Shown here one piece after another: positions 18,684 through 28,000 of a stretch of 64,000 bases of DNA; positions within the stretch are counted from its first letter, which is position 1, and each line of letters begins with the position of its first letter. The notes below the pieces were generated by a model. It searched no databases and was not told where the DNA came from. It saw nothing but the letters and a program-made list of their open reading frames with translations. A program made the position numbers and the translations under genes. This DNA comes from Fuerstiella marisgermanici. Its GTDB lineage: Bacteria; Planctomycetota; Planctomycetia; Planctomycetales; Planctomycetaceae. The DNA is taken from NCBI RefSeq assembly GCF_001983935.1, contig NZ_CP017641.1:4526001-4590000 (forward strand). The letters are read 5' to 3'.

Positions 18684-18854
18684 TTAAGGCGCAGCTTCTT
18701 CGTCAGACTCATCCTGCATCTGTGCCGTGTCTTCAGTTTCTGCGGGATCGTTTGCATCGCCTGCGGTACCACCGGGATCACTACAACCAACGGCTGTCAC
18801 CATGAGTACAGCCGCAAAGAGTGAGAAGACGTACTTTGTCATTTTGGTTTCCAT
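18684..18854 (-). CDS. small lipoprotein, 56 aa
   Basis: Start ATG 18854 (a second ATG at 18842), stop TAA 18684. The sequence begins METKMTKYVFSLFAAVLMV, continues to a lipobox TAVGC, and then has a mature part of about 33 residues rich in Asp, Glu, Gly and Ala (SDPGGTAGDANDPAETED). It is a paralogue of the 55-aa lipoprotein at 23768-23935. It lies downstream of the DUF1559 gene, a common planctomycete arrangement, but a terminator hairpin stands between them. Function unknown. Confidence 0.75.
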   Translation of the reverse strand: METKMTKYVFSLFAAVLMVTAVGCSDPGGTAGDANDPAETEDTAQMQDESDEEAAP

Positions 18855-18904
18855 TCTGAGATTCGAATTTGTGAACTAAGGGCGCACGAACCAAGTACGC
18901 AGCC

Positions 18905-18955
18905 TAATAAAACGAAACGCACGGTGCATTTCACAGCAACCGTGCGTTTCGAAAA
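18905..18955 (-). terminator. terminator of DUF1559 gene
   Basis: A perfect 13-bp inverted repeat (CGAAACGCACGGT at 18913-18925, ACCGTGCGTTTCG at 18939-18951) is followed on the minus strand by UUUUAUU. It lies about 28 bases after the DUF1559 stop and before the small lipoprotein gene, so the two genes may be separately transcribed or joined by leaky termination. Confidence 0.8.
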
Positions 18956-18978
18956 GTCACGAAAAGTGGTTAACAGGA

Positions 18979-20067
18979 TCACCACTCGCCAAGAGTCTCA
19001 CCACCGGAGATAGAACCTGCGCCGATCCATGTGCGCTGGTCAATGTTTTCGCTCACGAACCGTACTGATCCGTCTGCCAGCAGTACTTGCACACCGCCTG
19101 TGTGGTAGCTGCTTGGTTCTTTGATCGACATGTCTGTGACAGAGTTGTCGTTGTCGCAGGAAGGGCCGGCATTTGGACCAACCAAAGTTGTCAGCCAAGG
19201 CCCCCAGAAGACACGACCGGCAGCCCAGAATCGGCCCTGCTCATCGCTGGACCCATTCCAACCGCTTCCCGAATCGTACATCGCTTTGCAACTGTCGTAG
19301 TACGCATTGATCGCATCAACGCGAGTCTGTGCTGTACTCCAGACTCGACCATTGGTGTTGTTGGCATGCTGCAGTCGAGTGCCAGTAACGACGCGATGCC
19401 AGTTTGACCGTTTCGTTTTTGATGTGTCCCAAATACCAGTGTTCAAACCGATCTGCTGTTCGGCGACTGCGATCGTGTTACTCGTACCATCGATGAAGTC
19501 GCGAACTTTGGAACCTTTGTAGAGGGTGGCGAAGCCAGGATTGTTGGTACGCATCGACCAGTTAGAGGCCGGCCCTGCCGAAAAGCCGTACGACGTCGGG
19601 CTCATGTTGGCGGTGTAGCTGGCGTTCGCACCGGGGTCACTGGGACACACAAAAGCTGGAATTCGCGTCCGTGCCATGGTGTTGTTCACTGTGCCACCAT
19701 TGTTGTTGTCCCATCGATAGTTGAAATCGATCTGATTGTAGACCGGGCCTTGATCGATGTACGGCAGCAGCATGGCTAGGCCGCTCCACGATAACCAAGC
19801 CTGGTTGTAACGCCCACCGACGTTCTCCGTTGTTCCAGCAACACCATTAGGCGTGAACATCTTGTGTACGTCGTGGTAATTGTGCAGTGCCAGGCCCAAC
19901 TGCTTCAGGTTGTTTTTGCACTGCGTTCTTCGTGCCGCTTCCCGGGCCTGTTGCACGGCGGGCAACAGCAAGGCTATCAGGATGGCGATAATCGCGATCA
20001 CCACTAAGAGCTCAATAAGGGTAAACCCTCGGATTCGCCGCTTCGCGAACTGTCGATTGGCTAACAT
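18979..20067 (-). CDS. DUF1559 pseudopilin-like protein
   Basis: 362 aa from ATG 20067 with GGAGG upstream. The N-terminal type-IV-pilin/type-II-secretion methylation motif [20 protein letters not shown] is followed by the DUF1559 hallmark around [20 protein letters not shown]. The body has Gly/Asn/Trp-rich segments, and the C-terminus carries the H-X9-DG-like element [16 protein letters not shown]. These proteins are massively expanded in planctomycetes and are thought to be exported through a pseudopilus-type pathway. Exact role unknown. Confidence 0.93.
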   Translation of the reverse strand: MLANRQFAKRRIRGFTLIELLVVIAIIAILIALLLPAVQQAREAARRTQCKNNLKQLGLALHNYHDVHKMFTPNGVAGTTENVGGRYNQAWLSWSGLAMLLPYIDQGPVYNQIDFNYRWDNNNGGTVNNTMARTRIPAFVCPSDPGANASYTANMSPTSYGFSAGPASNWSMRTNNPGFATLYKGSKVRDFIDGTSNTIAVAEQQIGLNTGIWDTSKTKRSNWHRVVTGTRLQHANNTNGRVWSTAQTRVDAINAYYDSCKAMYDSGSGWNGSSDEQGRFWAAGRVFWGPWLTTLVGPNAGPSCDNDNSVTDMSIKEPSSYHTGGVQVLLADGSVRFVSENIDQRTWIGAGSISGGETLGEW

Positions 20068-20191
20068 CAGTCGATCCTCCAGAATAGGAATGAGAAGAAA
20101 ATGGCGTGTTTAGCGAGTGCCAACGTTGCCAACACCGATTCTTAGAAAAATTAGGCTGCGTTACCACCCAAATTCGCACTTTTCCTTATTA

Positions 20192-22378
20192 TTAATTACT
20201 AATTAACAGTAGTTGACGCAAGTACAGGTCTCTCAGGCTCTTCCGCGGCGACGTATCGTTGGTGTCACGACTCTGGAGCAGGAATTCCCCCGCTTTTCCT
20301 GGCATTCTTAGCTCTAACGCCAGTCCGCCGAGGTAAAAATAGCCCTCCTCCTGAAGCTGCTGAGGCAGCTCAGAACTTGCGGTTGCGAGTTCCATGCGCT
20401 TTAGTGCGGCGGAACTTAGCGAGGAACAGCAGGCCTCGATGGCGGCATAGAATTCTCGAATCGCCTCGGTCTCCAGCGCCTGCAGGCTTTCCCGCACCTC
20501 CTGTAGTCGGCCGTCGGCCAGCAGAATTCGTATTTCCTGTTCCGCTGCTGATATGCCGTCACCCGGAACCAGCACGGAATCGCTTACTTGTTCAGTGAGG
20601 CTCCGGAGCCGTGTGTCTACGTCCCGACGCTGGCTGGTTGTGAGCCACCGATTCTCCTCAAGCGTTCTCAGACCGGAAACAGCGCGAGCCTGGTCAATCA
20701 GCGACAACCGACCAGTCTGCCGCAAAGCTCGGTGAGCCAGTTCGACATAGCACCAAACGCGAACCAACTCAGTTTGAATCGCTTTATCATCGGGCAGCGC
20801 CCGTAAGGCGGCATAAGGAAGGCGGATCGCATTGAAGACGGCAGCCACTTTCGTCGCATCCGAAGGTGTTCCGAGTTCCAGGACGCCGTCCGCCGCTACC
20901 CCTTGGCGCGAATTGGGCCATTCCAGAAAGTAGAACAATTCGCCAGCTCGCTGCGCCTGTGCACGGACCTGAGGCGAAGTTGGATTGCCGAAGATGGTTC
21001 GCCGCGCATCGATTGAAAGGACGTTCCAGTTGGGATCAACTGACAGCCGCCGAATCGCCTGCAACTGCTGCGAATCGAGCACGATGAGAGATGGCTCCCA
21101 TTCGCCGAGTCGTTCCGCGAAGCCTCCCCAAGCCCCATCGGATCTACGATAACTGTGCCGCCGTCCGTCCATCAGGTCCTGGCAAACGCCGACGTATTCC
21201 AGTAGCTCAGTACGATTGACGTCCCAACGGTTGTCCATCAACAACGATGTATTCGCCGGAGCCTGCATTGAGTTCCAGTCGCCGGCGTGATCGAGATTCG
21301 TCAACAGGATAGAACCTTTGATTCGCCACGAACCAGTATCCACCATCCGTCGCTCAGCAGTGGCCGCTGCAAACTCGTCCTCCGGAACGTTGGTCGTCCA
21401 GTAAAGATGAACTACGGCAATGAACACGCTCGCTAACTGCGCCACAATCCTGTTGCGGGTTGCTGTTACCGGTGAAACGCGAACTTCGTGGCGCAGCCGA
21501 CCGATATAGAATGTGGCGGTGCCTGCCAGAGCCAGCCAAAGGTAGGCCCTGCTGACGATGCCGATGATCCCCAGAAAAATGACCAGCAACGCCCTCTCAA
21601 CGTCCGCCTGCTTCCACGCATAGCGAATTGCGGCGCCGGCGACCAACAGCAGGCAGAATGCTGCGGGCCAATCGCTCCCACGGCCGAAAGAATGGACGAG
21701 ACTTGGCAGGATTTGGTGATCAACAGAGTAGCACGCCGCAGTCAATGGGCGGATCATGGCGTGGAAGAACGATGGTTGAATGAATGACGCCACGACAAAT
21801 GGAGTTGCGACAAGAATCCCGGCAAGTGCCTTCCGGACGACGCTATTAAACACCGACGTCGAGTGGGGGCTCGCTGCTGATAGCAAGCCGAGAAACACCA
21901 CGACAAGAACGATTCCAAATTCGATGGTCGTCAACATTGCAGCCAAAGAAACCACGAGTGCTGTGATCAGGGTTGCCGTCCTGCTGCGCGGCAGATCTGC
22001 CGGAGCTACCCTTGAGCATGCCAACACGACCAGAATGACGGCAATCAACTGGTCAAGCCGTGCCGATAGACTTAGCGCCAGCAGAATCCACGCCGCTAAC
22101 CATGAACTGTGTCGAGCGGCGGTGCGCCTCGCGATGACGGCAATCAAGGCCGCGACAAGAGCAGCAACAATCCAGTTGGGCCAGTAAGCCCACGCCTGAG
22201 CGAATTCCAGTTTTGACAGCGGCGGACCCCAGGCTGCGCTACTTGCAATGGTTGAAGAGTGTAGTGGCTCAACAACACTTGACTGCGTGACGGTTTCCGA
22301 TGTTAGGCGACTGCAGAGGAAAATAAACGACGCCAGCCACCAACCGATCGCTGGCAATTTCCAGCCGGCGTTACTCAT
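20192..22378 (-). CDS. polytopic membrane protein with soluble C-terminal domain
   Basis: 728 aa. The first half has about nine to ten TM helices (for example WIVAALVAALIAVIA, ATLITALVVSLAAML, ALLVIFLGIIGIVSRAYLWL), resembling glycosyltransferase-C or O-antigen-ligase type proteins without a motif I can name. Residues about 350-500 are a periplasmic-type alpha/beta region (TSLLMDNRWDVNR, SLIVLDSQQLQAI). The last 200 residues are helical, TPR-like. ATG 22378 overlaps the stop of the cytochrome gene (ATGA), so the two are translationally coupled. Function unknown; a partner of the heme protein is likely from context. Confidence 0.7.
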   Translation of the reverse strand: MSNAGWKLPAIGWWLASFIFLCSRLTSETVTQSSVVEPLHSSTIASSAAWGPPLSKLEFAQAWAYWPNWIVAALVAALIAVIARRTAARHSSWLAAWILLALSLSARLDQLIAVILVVLACSRVAPADLPRSRTATLITALVVSLAAMLTTIEFGIVLVVVFLGLLSAASPHSTSVFNSVVRKALAGILVATPFVVASFIQPSFFHAMIRPLTAACYSVDHQILPSLVHSFGRGSDWPAAFCLLLVAGAAIRYAWKQADVERALLVIFLGIIGIVSRAYLWLALAGTATFYIGRLRHEVRVSPVTATRNRIVAQLASVFIAVVHLYWTTNVPEDEFAAATAERRMVDTGSWRIKGSILLTNLDHAGDWNSMQAPANTSLLMDNRWDVNRTELLEYVGVCQDLMDGRRHSYRRSDGAWGGFAERLGEWEPSLIVLDSQQLQAIRRLSVDPNWNVLSIDARRTIFGNPTSPQVRAQAQRAGELFYFLEWPNSRQGVAADGVLELGTPSDATKVAAVFNAIRLPYAALRALPDDKAIQTELVRVWCYVELAHRALRQTGRLSLIDQARAVSGLRTLEENRWLTTSQRRDVDTRLRSLTEQVSDSVLVPGDGISAAEQEIRILLADGRLQEVRESLQALETEAIREFYAAIEACCSSLSSAALKRMELATASSELPQQLQEEGYFYLGGLALELRMPGKAGEFLLQSRDTNDTSPRKSLRDLYLRQLLLISN

Positions 22379-23526
22379 GGCCGCTGCTCACTAAAATCGC
22401 GCACTCGTATCCAATGGTCTGTGAACGACACGGGGGATTCCTGTTTGATGGCTGGCATGTGACAGCTCACACAGTCGTCCGTCCTGCCAGCGGCGCAAAG
22501 AGTGTGGCTGGCATGCTCAGGATCGTGGCACTGAACACACTGCCACTTTCCGAGTGAATCCTGAGCACTCATCGGCTTGTGCGGATCGTGACATGTCGTA
22601 CACGTCATTTCTGAGTTGATGAAGCAGGCAGATTGTGACAGCCCAACCGGCTGGAAACGTGCGATCTCAGGGTTGTCAGGATGAATGTCCCCCGGCTTTT
22701 GTTCCTCAGGCCGGCGATGGCACTCGGCACAAAGGTTGACGGCGTCCATGCGATCCGATGTCTGCCAATGTGGATCGTGAAACGCCCCTTCGGCTTCCAC
22801 GTGCCGCTTACGGGGACCGTGGCATCGCTGGCATGTAACTCCCGGCGCAATATGAGCCGTTTCAATGCGGCCATTCTCGGCTGGCAATCGCGTTGCGTGA
22901 CACGAAAAGCAACGCCATGCCCGAGGTGCGTCGAATTGAGTCCCCAGCGTTGCGACGGCACCATGGCCTTTCGTTTTGGGCTGACCTGGCGTGACGTCGA
23001 AGCTATCGGTTGAGCGATACCATGTCCAACGCATTTCCAACAGGTCGAGTGCGCCAAAGGAATCCGGCAAGGTCCCCACCCAGGTGCGAGCGTGCTTACC
23101 GCTGCCAAAGCACCAGTCGATTTCAGCGCGTTGGACAACGCCACCTGTTTCGCAGACGGCCATGATGTTGCCGTCTGTGACTTCCACTGAAGCTTGTTCG
23201 TTTTGCCCAACTTCGGATGCCGCCAAAGCGGCCAGAAGTTTTAGCGAATCTGCGTCAGATGCTGGCACCAACGTATTCGCATGGCCGGTTTGATCGAACT
23301 GCTCTGCCTGCTCGTGGCAGTTGACGCACGCGTTTTCGTCGGCCCAGCCGTCGGGCGAGTTCGCCACATCGACAGCTTCTGCCACGCTGAAAATTGGCGG
23401 GGCGAATTGTCGCACACCGATCGTCAGACCTAAGAGGCTTCCAGCAAAGAGAACGGCAATCAGAAAAAAAGTCGCTCGATGAAGAGGACCAAATTCTCGT
23501 TTGCCTTTCTCACGTTGCTCCTTCAT
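22375..23526 (-). CDS. seven-heme cytochrome c, membrane-anchored
   Basis: 383 aa with an N-terminal uncleaved-looking TM anchor (FFLIAVLFAGSLLGLTIGV). Seven CxxCH sites are visible in order: CVNCH, CFSCH, CQRCH, CAECH, CTTCH, CVQCH and CVSCH. The TCTTCHDPH and CVSCHMP spacing is typical of the cytochrome c554/multiheme nitrite-reductase-like group. No catalytic CxxCK is present. It is probably a periplasmic electron carrier. It is followed with a 4-base overlap by a polytopic membrane protein. Confidence 0.87.
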   Translation of the reverse strand: MKEQREKGKREFGPLHRATFFLIAVLFAGSLLGLTIGVRQFAPPIFSVAEAVDVANSPDGWADENACVNCHEQAEQFDQTGHANTLVPASDADSLKLLAALAASEVGQNEQASVEVTDGNIMAVCETGGVVQRAEIDWCFGSGKHARTWVGTLPDSFGALDLLEMRWTWYRSTDSFDVTPGQPKTKGHGAVATLGTQFDAPRAWRCFSCHATRLPAENGRIETAHIAPGVTCQRCHGPRKRHVEAEGAFHDPHWQTSDRMDAVNLCAECHRRPEEQKPGDIHPDNPEIARFQPVGLSQSACFINSEMTCTTCHDPHKPMSAQDSLGKWQCVQCHDPEHASHTLCAAGRTDDCVSCHMPAIKQESPVSFTDHWIRVRDFSEQRP

Positions 23527-23720
23527 TTGATCCTCAAACCAAAATCAGTTCACCACGCCGATCGACGATGCGGTTAGGTGAAAGGCTAAGACCTGCGACC
23601 GACAATGCGTATGCAGGTCGACCGTAGCATTGTATGGTCTGGAACTCCTTGATCCACCAACCTCGCCAACGACAGCTGCGCCCAGCTTTGCACGAACGTA
23701 GACTGTTGGCGTGAGTGCAC
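23527..23720. other. spacer between cytochrome gene and lipoprotein terminator
   Basis: About 195 bases carrying the 5' region of the cytochrome operon. No gene is seen. Confidence 0.4.
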
Positions 23721-23756
23721 AAAAAAAAAGGGATCCGGGTGACCAGATCCCTTTTT
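23721..23756 (-). terminator. terminator of second small lipoprotein gene
   Basis: AAAAAGGGATC and GATCCCTTTTT arms flank a ten-base GC-rich loop. On the minus strand the hairpin is followed by nine U. It begins 12 bases after the stop of the 55-aa lipoprotein gene. Confidence 0.85.
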
Positions 23757-23767
23757 GTGTTTTTCGA

Positions 23768-23935
23768 CTACTCAGCAGGAGCTTCTGCTTCTTCGCCCAT
23801 GTCGTCAGGGCTGTCAGCAGGAGCGGCGTCACCAGCTGGTGCGGGCGCTGTATCTGTCTCAGCACCGCCGTCGCCACAACCAACAGTTGCGACCATCAGC
23901 ATCAGTGAGAACAAACAAAATACGTACTTCTTCAT
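23768..23935 (-). CDS. small lipoprotein, 55 aa
   Basis: Start ATG 23935, stop TAG 23768. It begins MKKYVFCLFSLMLMV, has lipobox TVGC, and then a low-complexity mature part rich in Ala, Pro, Asp and Glu (GDGGAETDTAPAPAGDAAP). It shares the K-KYVF-LF---LMV---VGC pattern with the gene at 18684-18854. It forms its own short transcript with a terminator. Function unknown. Confidence 0.78.
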   Translation of the reverse strand: MKKYVFCLFSLMLMVATVGCGDGGAETDTAPAPAGDAAPADSPDDMGEEAEAPAE

Positions 23936-24206
23936 CAAGCTAACCTTTTCTGGTGTAATTTTCCCTCACGTAATTGTGTGGGGGTGAGAGACCTGAGCAT
24001 ACCGTGTCGAAACGTGCTATGCATGCCCTGGCGTTCCGAACTTCGCGAGTAAGTCGTAATTCTCAGTCGTTTTCCGGCAGAAAATGTGGGCGTTCCCTGA
24101 ATAACAGTCAACGCCAGCGGAAATCATTCGAGAATGACGACAGATGCGTGCCTCTGGTTCTGCGTCCGATAAGTCCGCCTTCATTAACCGTTAAAGCTTT
24201 TCTGCA

Positions 24207-24791
24207 ATGCCCGCAACCAGTGATGTCGTCGTTTATCAGGGGATTTCGATGACCAAATGGGCGAAGACGAACCTGCTGTCCGGCATGAAATCACCAGCCG
24301 TGCGCAGGTTGTCGCCCGGCACCAAGCTGTATCGAGTGGCTGACAAGAAGAGAATGGACAACGAGGCAGGCCGAGTCGATCCTGAAGCTGCCAACTGGTG
24401 GTCAGGACAAAAAGCGTTCAACAAGATGATGAAGTACTGCGTCGAGCAGGATTCACTGGGCCGCGGATTAGGCTATGCCGCTCGGGAAGCCAGCGCCGTG
24501 TTGTTTCAGTGGAGCGATTGCGACATGCTGGTGGAAGCCTATGTGAAAAAGAATGTCAAGATCTTCTACGGTAGAGGCAATGCTCAGTCAGAAAATTTCC
24601 GTGGCACGAACGTGACGTTTGGCGGGTGGGACGACATCGAGCAGTGGTTTATACCGGGTATGTCGCAGCGAGACGCGTTGGGTGGTGACCGCCAGCACAC
24701 TCATTTAAGCGCCAAGGGAGCATCCGTCATTCAGGTGTATCGGACCTCCTCAATCCGCAGTGTGTTGGCGAGTGCGAGGTCGTTTCGCTAA
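24207..24791 (+). CDS. hypothetical protein, possible ADP-ribosyltransferase-like fold
   Basis: 194 aa from ATG 24207; ATG 24249 (MTKWAKTNLLSG) is an alternative. No signal peptide or TM segment. Features are LYRVADKK near residue 42, NWWSGQ near 63, and a compact VLFQWSDCDMLVEAYVKKNV segment. An LYR followed by a W-rich S motif recalls ADP-ribosyltransferase toxins, but I cannot identify the full R-S-E set, so this is only a suggestion. A coding-like frame in another phase (24689-24952) overlaps the end and may be its frameshifted C-terminus. Confidence 0.5.
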   Translation: MPATSDVVVYQGISMTKWAKTNLLSGMKSPAVRRLSPGTKLYRVADKKRMDNEAGRVDPEAANWWSGQKAFNKMMKYCVEQDSLGRGLGYAAREASAVLFQWSDCDMLVEAYVKKNVKIFYGRGNAQSENFRGTNVTFGGWDDIEQWFIPGMSQRDALGGDRQHTHLSAKGASVIQVYRTSSIRSVLASARSFR

Positions 24792-24952
24792 CGGCATGGA
24801 CTGACCAGACGTTCAGTGATGAAGACTTTGCCCGTGAACTGACAGCAGCCCGTCACGCATCCAATCCGACTACGGTTGTTCGCTCAGGCTCACAACAAGC
24901 ATCGAGTGGCGTGGAATGGTTGCGTGACCTGTGTTCGCCTCCCTTTTCATAA
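24689..24952 (+). pseudogene. coding-like tail in shifted frame
   Basis: After TGA 24686-24688 this frame is open for 87 codons to TAA 24950-24952. It has no good start codon. Its second half reads like ordinary protein (VVSLTAWTDQTFSDEDFARE, then ARHASNPTTVV, then GVEWLRDLCSPP) and uses the local codon style. It overlaps the last 34 codons of the 194-aa ORF in another phase. It could be the original C-terminus separated by a single-base frameshift, or an unrelated open stretch. Confidence 0.3.
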
Positions 24953-25035
24953 GCCGCTTTTGTTACATTGCCACGCACGTTATTCTTTACAACTTCGGTG
25001 TAAGGAAGCGAGATCTATAAAGCGGGAGAACAGCG

Positions 25036-28000
25036 GTGTCGTCAGCTCGGGGGCGTTCCTGGCGTCCGGAACGAAAGGTCAATGCAAAGGAGTCGCGTAA
25101 CCGCACAATTATTGTGCTGGTCGGGCTACTTGTCGCGCTGGTCGGCTTTCTGGCAATCACCCCGTTCTTGCGAGAACCGGCCGTTCGATTTGTCAGCCTG
25201 ATGCCGGACGAATATCAGCCGGATCGCACCGGGCTGCCTGTTCTGCCACCGTCGCCTTCAACGGTAAGCTCAGCGGCGCTGCACAAAGTCTTCCAGAAGT
25301 TGCATGAACTCAGCGAAGACCGAGTTTTGAATCCAGAGCGCGTTGAATCGCCGGAAGAACTCAACAGTGCCGTCGGCTCTGACAAGCGGCTGATTCTGTA
25401 TTCCGCATGGGACACCGTCGTCGCGTACGACAAAGATTCCTCAAAGGCGGTCTTGAAGTTTCGCCCCAGTGGAAAACAGGACGTGTCGCAGGATGTCCCC
25501 GTCGCCGAATTCATAGCCTCACTTGATGAACTGCGGGCTGAACAAATCACACTGCTGCTCGACCCACCGTCACGCACCAGCGGGCTGGCCAACGGCGGGC
25601 TAAGTGATGATGCGATGCCATTGCTGGCAGCGGCAATCGATGAAGCGAATCTATCGAAGCTGGTGGTCATTTGTGCTCACGACGCGGGCCAGCGCAGTTG
25701 GGAATACGTGGCCGATTCGAATTCCGCAGCCGATGCCTCTTCAGAAGGTGAGTCCGCAGTCGCCAGCGATCCACTTCCAGCCGTCGCAAAATTTTCCGGC
25801 ACCGCGTTCGGCCACTTTGTTCGGCAGGCTGTGATGGACGGCCATACGGGGACACCGAATGCGCTGTTCAGCAACGTGCGAGACAATGTCTCGAAATGGG
25901 TAGAGAGTCAATACGGCGAAAACCAAACTGTGGTGATGCTGCCGAAACAAGCAAAGGCAGATCGAGGCCTGTTGGACGCTGGTCGACGTCTTAGCGAAAG
26001 TGACCTACAGGAAAAGAGCTCACTGGCAGAAGCCGCAGCAAAGGCAGTGGCGGCGGCGGAAGGTAGCGAAGATGCCGACGCGAAGAAGTCTGAGGTCGCA
26101 GCCGCCGAACAGAGCAAGCAGGATTCTGATGAAGCTCATTTGCAACAGCAGATCGAATTGCGAAATCAGCTTGCCGCATCCGGCGACGCAGCGGCCGCCA
26201 TGCCGGATCATTGGGTGAGACTAAACGCATCGTTGCTGGCGGCGGAATTCGCTTTACTAAATGGCGATCAAGCCGTGTTTGAAAGCATGTACGAAGACGT
26301 AAAAAGTCTTTCGACGCAGATCTCAGACCAGCTCATTCAAGCCACGACGACCAACGACGGAAGCCGGTTCTCTCCCTGGCTGACCTTCGCACCCTCCGAA
26401 CCTGCTGCCTCTGATCAGGTGACGCCCGAACTGTTGCGCAAATTTCCGCGAACGGTAAGAGACGTCGGGGCGGCCGAGGATCCGGGTTCGCTGGACGACG
26501 ACCTGACGCGAGAAGGCGTTCCGCGAGATGCCTTCGTGGAATGGTTTGTTGCAGACCTGAACAGCCTGGCGAAAATTGCAGCGGCACAGCAATCAGAGAA
26601 GCTGGCCGTGGCAGCTCGCTTTTTGCAGCGATTGCCGGGTGAAGACTGGCCGAAGAACGAATGGCCGCAGGAATTCTTCACCGTCGACGAAGTGCTGGGA
26701 GCTGCCGGCCCCGACGATTACCCGGACCTGCTGAAACCTTTGCTGGACCTGATTGAAGCGCGGCGGAGTATTCTTTCAGTCGCCACAGGCAAACTGCCCG
26801 ACGGTCGCCTGATTCGTTCAGACGTATGGGATCAGGCCGAGGTCCAAAACGGCATTCGCGAAACACTGACGCGGCTGACCGCTGCCGAACGCTGGCTGGC
26901 CATAGGACCGCGTGGCCTGGACATGGCCCAACAGAAACTCAGCGAGGCACTGGCCAGCACTGAGCAATTGAAGCGAGCTTTGGCGGAACGGCAGAGCCTG
27001 GTGTCACTCAAGGATCAACAGACGACGGACCTGCCGTTGCTGATTCAGTTTATTGCTCAACAGCAGGAAGAAGTACCGTTTGAGCGTGTGATGTTTGAAT
27101 CTGCAGCGGAATTGGCCGATGCGGCCATGAACGGCACCGCTGGCGTGGACGCGTTTCCCGTTGGACTTTTTAAGCAGCCGGGGTTGAGTCAGGCGGATAT
27201 CAACGCGATGTTTGCCCTCACGCGAGACTACTCGCAATCCGACCCACCGCGTGCGATGGATCGCGACCATCTGACTCGGCTGAATGAATATATTGAGGAA
27301 CGAGTTAGCGACGCATCAACTTCATCAGAACGCATGCGACTAATGTCGCTACCAGGGCTTGGTGACCAGCGGTTTGCGTTGGTCGACCAACTTACATCGT
27401 CGGGCCGTCCGACCGAAATCGGTGACGACAGACGAACCGGGTTGTGGCTGTCGTTTTGGTCGATTCGCTTGCTGGACGCAGCGACGAAACAGAAGCAAAC
27501 CGACTTGTGGAAGCAATGGCAGGGCCTGATCAACTTGCGAAGCAAAGGTCATTCGGCCGAAGTGGTTTCCGCGCGAGCTCGGCTGGCGTCTTCACTACGC
27601 ACCGCCTGGAATGACCTTCGACCAGAGAAGCTTGACCGCGGCGAAAAGTCGCGACCGATCTTTGTATCGCTGGACCGGGCCAAAGAACTGGTGGCAGCCG
27701 ATCTAGCTCAACGGCATGAAGCCAGTGATCGAAATCGCCAAAACTATGCATCGATATACTCAGACGTAACGGACGCCGCCCCGCCGACGACGTCTTACGC
27801 TCTACAAGTTCCAAACGCGCCACGGAACCTGGTGAACCTTCAGGCTGAGGTTCCGTTGACGATCCAGGGAGCGACGCGGTTGTACGTGTCACAGGCCAAC
27901 GTAGACCTGCAAAACAAACACGACAAGTTGACCGAGACCTGGAGAATGCTGGATAACGTTGAGGCCAATACGAAGCTGACGTTCAGATCGAGCGGCGGAG

